A DNA stretch of 9,788 nucleotides from the NCBI GenBank assembly GCA_022865525.1, contig JALHSV010000072.1:1-9788 (forward strand), read 5' to 3'. Shown piece by piece: positions 4,955 through 9,788 of the stretch (within the stretch, counting starts at the first letter, position 1; each line of letters opens with the position of its first letter). Position numbers and translations under genes: made by a program. Origin of the DNA: Thermodesulfovibrionales bacterium (GTDB lineage: Bacteria; Nitrospirota; Thermodesulfovibrionia; Thermodesulfovibrionales; SM23-35). The notes under the pieces are model-generated. The model had not been told where the DNA came from, ran no database searches, and saw only the letters and a program-made list of their open reading frames with translations.

Positions 4955-7102
4955 ATGAGGAATATATTTTTTATGGAAAGTAAGACGAAAAAGAAAATGA
5001 GATGCCGGCAAGTATTTTCATGTAATGAAGAGGAATGCCCAGCTTATAAGTCAAAGAACCTGGAGTGCTGGCTAATATCAGATACTCGTTGTAGAAACGA
5101 AATTCAAGGGAAGTTCCTTGAGAAGATGGAAATGTGCCTTGACTGCAAGGTTTTTAGGGCGAATTTGGATATTAATGCAATAAGAAAGACTATTCAAATA
5201 ATATCCAGACAATTTAAGGAAAACCGGAAGATTACCGAGGATAGAGAGAGGGAGTTTGAAAGCCTGAGCCTTGAAATGGCCATCGGACTATCTGAAGTCT
5301 TTGAAGCGCTAAAACAAATTTCTTTGGGAGAGCCTTCAGTAAGGATTTCTGAATTCTCTGAAGTTGAACTGATAGCCAAATTAAAGCAACTGACGAATAT
5401 AACCGCCAGCAAAATCGGAGAAAGCATTAATCAATTCCATGAGTTTGCCATAGGTATCGCTGAACATTTTGATGTATTGCACAAAGTATCAAAAGGCGAA
5501 CGGGATGCCAGAATCTCTGAGAACTCTCAAGATGAGCTTTTGAAGGTATTAGGGAAGGTAACAAACGACATGATAGAGAGTGTATCCAGAGAAATTAGCG
5601 AGCGCGAGAAAGCAGAGGAATTATTACAAAGAAGTGAGGAAAAATACCGATTGCTTGTTGAAAATATCCCGGATGTCACATGGATGGCTGATCAAAGAAA
5701 GAAGGTCTTATTTATAAGTTCCAATGTCGATAAAGTGTTCGGATATACCCCTGAAGAAATCTATGAGGCTAATGACAATTTGTGGTTTGGAAAGATTCAT
5801 TCTGATAATCTTGACGTTGTGAATAAAGCCTTTGAATCGCTCTTTACGAGGGGTAGTGTTTTTGATGTCGAGTACAGAATTCAGAGAAAGGATGGGGAAT
5901 GGATTTGGTTACGGAACAGAGCAGCTATAAACCTCGGGAAGGATGGTGTGATATATGCGGAAGGCATAGCACGTGATATCACCCAGCGCAAGCACATAGA
6001 CGATGAACTGAGACTATCCAATGAAAAATTAAAAATCTGGGTAAATGAGCTTGAACAACGCAACCGCGAAATATCCTTACTTGGAGAAATGGGCAATCTG
6101 CTCCAAACCTGTCTCACCGCTGAAGAAGCATATTCCATTATCTCCAAATCCATTCAACAAATATTTCCTGCAGCCCCAGGTGCCCTGTGTATATTTAGTG
6201 CATCGCGGAATATTGTTGAGACAGTTGCTACGTGGGGTGATTCTCTTCCCTGGGAGAATGTATTTACACCGGACGATTGCTGGGCATTGCGCCGTGGACA
6301 AGTGCATCTGGTTGAGAACTCTCAATTAGGACTCTTGTGCCGACACTTGGAGCATACCCCACCAGTTAGTTATATGTGTGTACCTATGCAGGCTCACGGT
6401 GGAATGCTTGGAATGTTACACATTCAGACTAACCTGCAAATACAACCCCAGCAGGAGGAAATAAAAGAATACCTGACGGAATCTAAACAACAATTGGCTA
6501 AGACCGTTGCAGAACAAATAGCGCTGGCTCTGGCAAACCTGAAACTGAAAGAGACATTACGTATCCAGTCTATCCGAGACCCGCTCACAGGTCTATATAA
6601 TCGGCGATACATGGAAGAATCGTTAGAACGAGAGGCGCGACGTGTAACCCGCAAACAGAGCACATTGGGAGTTATTATGTTTGACATCGACCACTTCAAG
6701 CATTATAACGATACGTTTGGTCATGCTGCAGGTGATACCTTCCTTCGTGAATTAGGCATTTTTCTGAAGAAAAGTATTCGCACTGAAGACATTGCCTGTC
6801 GGTATGGGGGTGAAGAATTTGCATTAATCCTTCCAGAGGCATCATTGGAGATTACCCGAGAGCGTGCTGAAAAGTTACGAGAAGGCATCAAACACATGAA
6901 TGTGCGGTACCTTGGGCAGGCCTCTGGTCCCATAACAATTTCTTTTGGGGTTGCCATCCTTCCGGAGCATGGCTCTACAGGAGATGCCGTTTTACAGGCT
7001 GCGGACGCTGCCCTCTACCGGGCCAAAGCCGAAGGACGAGACAGAGTAATCATAGTCGGACAAGGCACAGAACTAAAAAAAGATCTCCTAAACATTCTAT
7101 AA
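4955..7102 (+). CDS. Cys-rich/HAMP-like/PAS/GAF/GGDEF diguanylate cyclase
   Basis: A 715-residue soluble sensor predicted to synthesise c-di-GMP from two GTP. ATG 4955 is chosen for AAGGA (4945-4949) five bases upstream. Order: a Cys-rich module (17-64; Cys 17, 23, 28, 38, 46, 61, 64, with CPAY, CW and CLDC patterns) resembling the 'two-CW' motif; two HAMP-like repeats (about 105-158 and 163-213); PAS (about 227-348); GAF (about 375-530, containing DDCWALRRG and a second Cys before RHLEH); GGDEF (about 539-705). The last keeps MFDIDHFKHYND, GGEEF (618-622) and the inhibitory site RTED (609-612) five residues ahead of it. There is no membrane segment, so HAMP-like units without a transmembrane helix presumably relay signals from the Cys module. 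That module could bind metal or sense redox state, which is inference. It is likely co-expressed with the upstream GGDEF-EAL protein. Confidence 0.92.
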   Translation: MRNIFFMESKTKKKMRCRQVFSCNEEECPAYKSKNLECWLISDTRCRNEIQGKFLEKMEMCLDCKVFRANLDINAIRKTIQIISRQFKENRKITEDREREFESLSLEMAIGLSEVFEALKQISLGEPSVRISEFSEVELIAKLKQLTNITASKIGESINQFHEFAIGIAEHFDVLHKVSKGERDARISENSQDELLKVLGKVTNDMIESVSREISEREKAEELLQRSEEKYRLLVENIPDVTWMADQRKKVLFISSNVDKVFGYTPEEIYEANDNLWFGKIHSDNLDVVNKAFESLFTRGSVFDVEYRIQRKDGEWIWLRNRAAINLGKDGVIYAEGIARDITQRKHIDDELRLSNEKLKIWVNELEQRNREISLLGEMGNLLQTCLTAEEAYSIISKSIQQIFPAAPGALCIFSASRNIVETVATWGDSLPWENVFTPDDCWALRRGQVHLVENSQLGLLCRHLEHTPPVSYMCVPMQAHGGMLGMLHIQTNLQIQPQQEEIKEYLTESKQQLAKTVAEQIALALANLKLKETLRIQSIRDPLTGLYNRRYMEESLEREARRVTRKQSTLGVIMFDIDHFKHYNDTFGHAAGDTFLRELGIFLKKSIRTEDIACRYGGEEFALILPEASLEITRERAEKLREGIKHMNVRYLGQASGPITISFGVAILPEHGSTGDAVLQAADAALYRAKAEGRDRVIIVGQGTELKKDLLNIL

Positions 7103-7241
7103 ATTGCAGCTTACTATCAAACATAACAATCTCAGACTTCAGGTTGAAAAAAAATTGTAAAATAATTTTTGTGCCCGTAGGTGCAGGTCTTGCAAGAGTC
7201 GGTCTTCTTAGGAGGAGATTTAAGAGTTAACAGTAATCATC

Positions 7242-7300
7242 AGGCAGGGAGAGGAAGCTTTTCATTTAATGATAACTTCTCTGCCTCTTTTGTTTTCCTT
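7242..7300 (+). terminator. Possible intrinsic terminator downstream of the cyclase gene
   Basis: AGGCAG at 7242-7247 pairs with CTGCCT at 7281-7286; inner GAGA and AAG bases can pair with CTTCTCT if small bulges are allowed. The apex holds the palindrome TCATTTAATGA. A T-rich run (CTTTTGTTTTCCTT) follows. It sits about 140 bases after the cyclase stop. The stem is imperfect, so this is a moderate call. Confidence 0.35.
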
Positions 7301-7481
7301 GCCCGAAACCTTCTTTCGGTAATCATCAATTCTTTCACAATACTGCCATTGTCTGCCTGTAGGTGGACGCCGCATGCGATAAACAGCATTCAATGTGCGC
7401 ATTTGATGAAGAACTGTGATTGAAGATTTGAGGTTGCGATATCATCTTGTCCCACCTTTGTTTATTGACTGGTCTATGGTC

Positions 7482-7510
7482 TTGCACGACAAACCTGCGG
7501 ATGATAAAAT
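7482..7510 (+). promoter_or_regulatory. Possible sigma-70-type promoter for the DUF3300-DUF2950 pair
   Basis: TTGCAC (7482-7487, 3/6), exactly 17 bases, then TAAAAT (7505-7510, 5/6), followed by AT-rich DNA. Transcription would start near 7517, giving a leader of about 107 bases that contains the structured element at 7530-7600. The weak -35 makes this tentative. Confidence 0.3.
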
Positions 7511-7523
7511 TAATAATAAGGTC

Positions 7524-7610
7524 ATGTTACAAACCCGCCCCTTCAGAAAAACCGTCAAGGAAGAGTTGGGCAGGGTTTGCCGGAAAGTCCGGAATTTTTT
7601 AAATGTATGA
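7524..7610 (+). other. Possible 28-residue leader ORF over the structured leader
   Basis: ATG 7524 to TGA 7608-7610 encodes a basic peptide, MLQTRPFRKTVKEELGRVCR and eight more residues. AAGG lies only two bases before the ATG, too close for good initiation. If translated, ribosomes would run through the terminator-like hairpin and could change its folding. It ends 13 bases before the DUF3300 start. Confidence 0.2.
7530..7600 (+). terminator. Structured leader ending in a terminator-like hairpin (attenuator candidate)
   Basis: CAAACCC (7530-7536) pairs with GGGTTTG (7573-7579), CCC (7538-7540) with GGG (7568-7570) and CTTC (7541-7544) with GAAG (7560-7563). Directly adjoining is the hairpin CCGGA-AAG-TCCGG (7580-7592), followed by AA and six T residues (7595-7600). 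It could end stray upstream transcription or act as a switchable attenuator for the DUF3300 gene, which starts at 7624. The alternatives cannot be separated from sequence. Confidence 0.5.
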
Positions 7611-7623
7611 AAAAGGAAACGTC

Positions 7624-8826
7624 ATGAGGACTGTACGAATTGTTATCAGAGGATTAGCGTGGATCATTATCGCCATGCTCATTATACCGCCTGGGATGCC
7701 GGCGCAGGATTTTGATGAACCGGAGCAGACCTATAGGTTCAAAAAGGAAGAACTGACGCAAATGCTTGCCCCGATTGCCTTGTATCCCGATTCGCTGATC
7801 GCCCAGATACTGATGGCATCAACCTATCCACTTGAGGTCGTCGAAGCCGAGCGATGGCTTCGTCAGAACAATGAGTTAAAGGGCGGTGCATTGGACAATG
7901 CCCTTCAGGAGCAGACATGGGACCCCAGCATAAAATCGCTCTGTCATTTTCCGGGTGTCCTCTTTGCCATGAGCGAGAAACTCGACCAGACGAGAAAGCT
8001 GGGAGATGCTTTTCTGAGCCAGGAGGATGAGGTTATGGCCACTGTACAGGAGTTGCGGCTTAAAGCCAGGGAGCAGGGAAATCTCAGGACGACAGAAAAA
8101 CAGAAGATAATCGTCGAACAGGAAGTTATCAGGATCGAACCGTCTGAGCCGGAGGTTGTCTATGTGCCGGTCTACGATCCGCTCTATGTATATGGTCCGT
8201 GGTGGTATCCGGCATATCCCCCCTATTATTGGTACTATCCGTCCGGTTTTGTTGTAACCGGCGGGTATATCGGCTTTGGACCCCAGATTTTTGTTGGAGT
8301 CGGCTTATTCTCATGGGCCTGGTTCGACTGGCATCGCCACTATATTTATGTAGACGTACATAAGAGGCAACGATTCCATAAACACCGCGACAAGGATTTT
8401 GACCGGCCTTTCTGGCGGCATGATCCTATCCATAGAAAAGGGGTTGCCTACCGGGATAGGAGAACAAGTGAACGCTTCGGAATGAGACCGCAATGGATGA
8501 AACCAGCGAGCCCGGAAACGCGCGGATACTCTGAAAGATTTGAAAGAAGGTCACCGGAACCATCACGCAGCCCTGTCGAACGACGGGAACGGTCGGTTGT
8601 GCCCGGGGTGAAACCTCAGCATGATAGAATTCAACCCACTCCCATGAGGGACTCTCCCTTCAGGGGTATCGGTGATGGAAGCTTTGAGCGCAGGGCAGGC
8701 GAACGCGGAGGCGAGAGTCGCCAGAGCGGAGAAATAAAACGCCCAAGTGGTGACATCAGGCAGCGGGGCGATGACACAGGTCGACCGGGCAGGTTAGGCG
8801 GCCAGGGCGGGGGATTCCGCAGGTAG
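7624..8826 (+). CDS. Exported DUF3300 protein with aromatic and Arg/Gly-rich tail
   Basis: A 400-residue precursor. ATG 7624 is preferred over ATG 7603 because AAGGA (7613-7617) is six bases upstream and the protein then begins with a clean signal peptide (MRTVRIVIRGLAWIIIAMLI, cleavage near GMPA-Q). The DUF3300 domain spans about residues 40-180, with LAPIALYPDSLIAQILMAST, Y-PLEVVEAERWL and TWDPSIKSLCHFP as its characteristic stretches. EVVYVPVYDPLYVYGPWWYP introduces a strongly Tyr/Trp/Pro-rich segment, then a basic His/Arg region and a low-complexity Arg/Gly/Pro tail ending GGQGGGFRR, typical of the family. Location is periplasm or outer envelope. The function of DUF3300 is not established; pairing with a DUF2950 gene, as here, is common. 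Confidence 0.9.
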   Translation: MRTVRIVIRGLAWIIIAMLIIPPGMPAQDFDEPEQTYRFKKEELTQMLAPIALYPDSLIAQILMASTYPLEVVEAERWLRQNNELKGGALDNALQEQTWDPSIKSLCHFPGVLFAMSEKLDQTRKLGDAFLSQEDEVMATVQELRLKAREQGNLRTTEKQKIIVEQEVIRIEPSEPEVVYVPVYDPLYVYGPWWYPAYPPYYWYYPSGFVVTGGYIGFGPQIFVGVGLFSWAWFDWHRHYIYVDVHKRQRFHKHRDKDFDRPFWRHDPIHRKGVAYRDRRTSERFGMRPQWMKPASPETRGYSERFERRSPEPSRSPVERRERSVVPGVKPQHDRIQPTPMRDSPFRGIGDGSFERRAGERGGESRQSGEIKRPSGDIRQRGDDTGRPGRLGGQGGGFRR

Positions 8827-8874
8827 AGAAACAGCTGCACTGTTGTGAATTCTTTGCAGGGATGTTTTCTGCAT

Positions 8875-8882
8875 AAGGGAGG
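8875..8882 (+). promoter_or_regulatory. Strong ribosome binding site of the DUF2950 gene
   Basis: AAGGGAGG, a near-perfect Shine-Dalgarno sequence, ends four bases before ATG 8887 and fixes that start. Confidence 0.75.
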
Positions 8883-8886
8883 AAAA

Positions 8887-9788
8887 ATGGGCAGTGTCGC
8901 ACTGTATAAAAAGGGAGAGCGTTGGTTGATTATTCTGTCTTGTCTCATCGCTGCTTTCATGTTCTTGCTCATCGCCGATCAGGCCTCGGAGGCCGCGGAC
9001 ACACCAAAGAGGAGTTTTGCCTCGCCTGATGAGGCAGTGAAGGCGCTCATTGCTGCAGTCAGGGCGAATGACATGCAGAAAATATTCGCCATTCTGGGAC
9101 CCGGGGGCAGAGCACTCATTTTTTCAGGAGATGACGTGGCAGACAGGGCAGGACGTGAGAAATTTCTCAAGGCATATGACCGTATGAACACCCTTCAGCA
9201 GAAATCGGCTGACCAAATGGTTATTTGTGTGGGCAGCGACAACTGGCCCATGCCAATCCCTATTGTGAAAGAAGGCGCAACATGGGTTTTCGACACACAG
9301 AAAGGGAAACAGGAGATACTGAACCGTAGAATAGGCAGGAATGAGCTGCGCGTTATGGACGTGCTTCATGCTTATGTGGATTCGCAGCACGAATATGCGA
9401 GCAAGGATTGCAGAGGAGGCGGTTCTGTCGAATTTGCCCAGAGACTGATCAGCACCAAAGGGAAACGCGACGGACTCTATTGGGACGCGAAGGAAGGCGA
9501 AGAAGACAGCCCTCTCGGGCCCCTTGTCGCGCTGGCCGCAAAGGAAGGATACTCCCATGCAGACCTTCAGCCTTTTCACGGGTATTATTTTAAGATACTG
9601 AAGGGTCAGGGAAAACATGCCGACGGAGGAGCGTACAATTATGTGATCAAAGGGAAGATGATCCTCGGCTTTGCATTAGTGGCATATCCTGCGGAATACC
9701 GGAATTCCGGTGTCATGACCTTTATCGTGAACCAGGAGGGAATCATTTACCAAAAGGATATCGGCAAGGAGACGAAACGCAGAGCAGA
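8887..9788 (+). CDS. Exported DUF2950 protein (C-terminus beyond the window)
   Basis: An open frame of 300 codons that runs off the right edge with no stop. The N-terminus is basic (MGSVALYKKGERWL), followed by a hydrophobic segment (IILSCLIAAFMFLLIA) and a likely cleavage site near ASEAA-D, so the protein is exported. The mature part matches DUF2950: FASPDEAVKALIAAVRANDM near residue 45, ILGPGG, a central YVDSQHEYASKD (about 162-173), LVALAAKEGY and the closing pattern GIIYQKDIGKET near residue 290. Family members usually end within a few tens of residues after that pattern, so most of the protein is here. It lies 60 bases after the DUF3300 gene in the same direction, with no terminator seen between, which suggests one operon. 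Its activity is not known. Confidence 0.9.
   Translation, partial: MGSVALYKKGERWLIILSCLIAAFMFLLIADQASEAADTPKRSFASPDEAVKALIAAVRANDMQKIFAILGPGGRALIFSGDDVADRAGREKFLKAYDRMNTLQQKSADQMVICVGSDNWPMPIPIVKEGATWVFDTQKGKQEILNRRIGRNELRVMDVLHAYVDSQHEYASKDCRGGGSVEFAQRLISTKGKRDGLYWDAKEGEEDSPLGPLVALAAKEGYSHADLQPFHGYYFKILKGQGKHADGGAYNYVIKGKMILGFALVAYPAEYRNSGVMTFIVNQEGIIYQKDIGKETKRRA

Larger units (their letters stand above)
7103..7523. other. Intergenic stretch between the cyclase and the DUF3300 gene
   Basis: No convincing gene is found in this stretch. It holds an A/T-rich patch (7145-7170), a perfect 10-bp palindrome TCTTGCAAGA (7188-7197), a possible terminator (7242-7300) and a possible promoter (7482-7510). 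The open frames here lack ribosome-binding sites and protein-like composition. Confidence 0.4.

Noticed and set aside
7179..7194. GG-N10-GC element with TTGCA (second sigma-54 promoter)
   Set aside because: The -12 half is good, but the -24 half (AGGTGC) matches only GG and C, and the nearest gene starts more than 400 bases downstream.
7181..7423. 80-codon plus-strand frame
   Set aside because: It starts at GTG without a Shine-Dalgarno sequence, runs through the terminator-like stem and resembles no protein family.
7141..7600. Cyclic-di-GMP riboswitch in the leader of the DUF3300 gene, suggested by the neighbouring cyclases
   Set aside because: I could not find the GEMM-type conserved core or its tetraloop receptor pattern in this stretch; the visible structure is of a different kind.
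7416..7610. 64-codon plus-strand frame from GTG before the DUF3300 gene
   Set aside because: No ribosome-binding site at the GTG, composition not protein-like in its first half, and it crosses the promoter-like and hairpin elements. Only its last 28 codons are kept as a doubtful leader ORF.
8631..8972. 113-codon minus-strand frame, Pro/Ser/Arg-rich
   Set aside because: Antisense to the Arg/Gly-rich end of the DUF3300 gene; its composition is the complement of that low-complexity tail.
9124..9618. 164-codon minus-strand frame opposite the DUF2950 gene
   Set aside because: It is the antisense shadow of a clear DUF2950 coding frame that continues to the window edge; no family resemblance or ribosome-binding site.

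Overview
The window reads as chromosomal DNA from a Gram-negative, free-living bacterium of moderate G+C content. It has cyclic-di-GMP signalling genes, a textbook sigma-54 (-24/-12) promoter, exported proteins with signal peptides and a palindromic intergenic repeat. A Cys-rich CPAY...CW module on a diguanylate cyclase, and a DUF3300-DUF2950 pair, would fit Desulfobacterota, Nitrospirota or anammox-type Planctomycetes. That placement is inference; no rRNA or marker gene is present.

Left part (1-1740). A nested-hairpin intergenic repeat (46-127) and a perfect 9-bp stem-loop (143-166) precede an AT-rich stretch with one possible tiny membrane ORF. Next come a TerB-like protein (546-1010), an unrecognised small ORF (1038-1256) and, joined to it by an ATGA overlap, the frameshifted N-terminal remnant of a DUF1232/YkvA-like gene (1253-1421). 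This looks like a decaying operon. A 60-residue protein of unknown function is encoded on the minus strand (1514-1696).

Centre (1740-7102). The 60-residue gene and a response regulator (1905-2525, REC plus coiled coil, no DNA-binding domain) diverge from a strikingly symmetrical control region. Two CCTAC-N4-GTAGG palindromes sit 45 bp apart, each directly abutting the -35 box (TTGACT) of an outward-facing sigma-70-type promoter. A sigma-54 promoter (2792-2807), with a perfect 15-bp palindrome about 100 bp upstream of the expected transcription start, drives a membrane-anchored PAS-GGDEF-EAL protein (2850-4877). A cytoplasmic Cys-rich/HAMP-like/PAS/GAF/GGDEF diguanylate cyclase (4955-7102) follows closely. 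Both GGDEF domains have the RxxD inhibitory site, and the EAL domain keeps all its catalytic residues, so the pair can plausibly both make and degrade c-di-GMP.

Right part (7103-9788). A 521-base gap holds a possible terminator, a possible sigma-70 promoter and a strongly structured leader ending in a short GC hairpin plus T6. This hairpin ends 23 bases before the start of an exported DUF3300 protein (7624-8826). An exported DUF2950 protein (8887 to the window end, incomplete) follows in the same direction. These two families commonly occur side by side and are probably co-expressed here; their biochemical role is not established.
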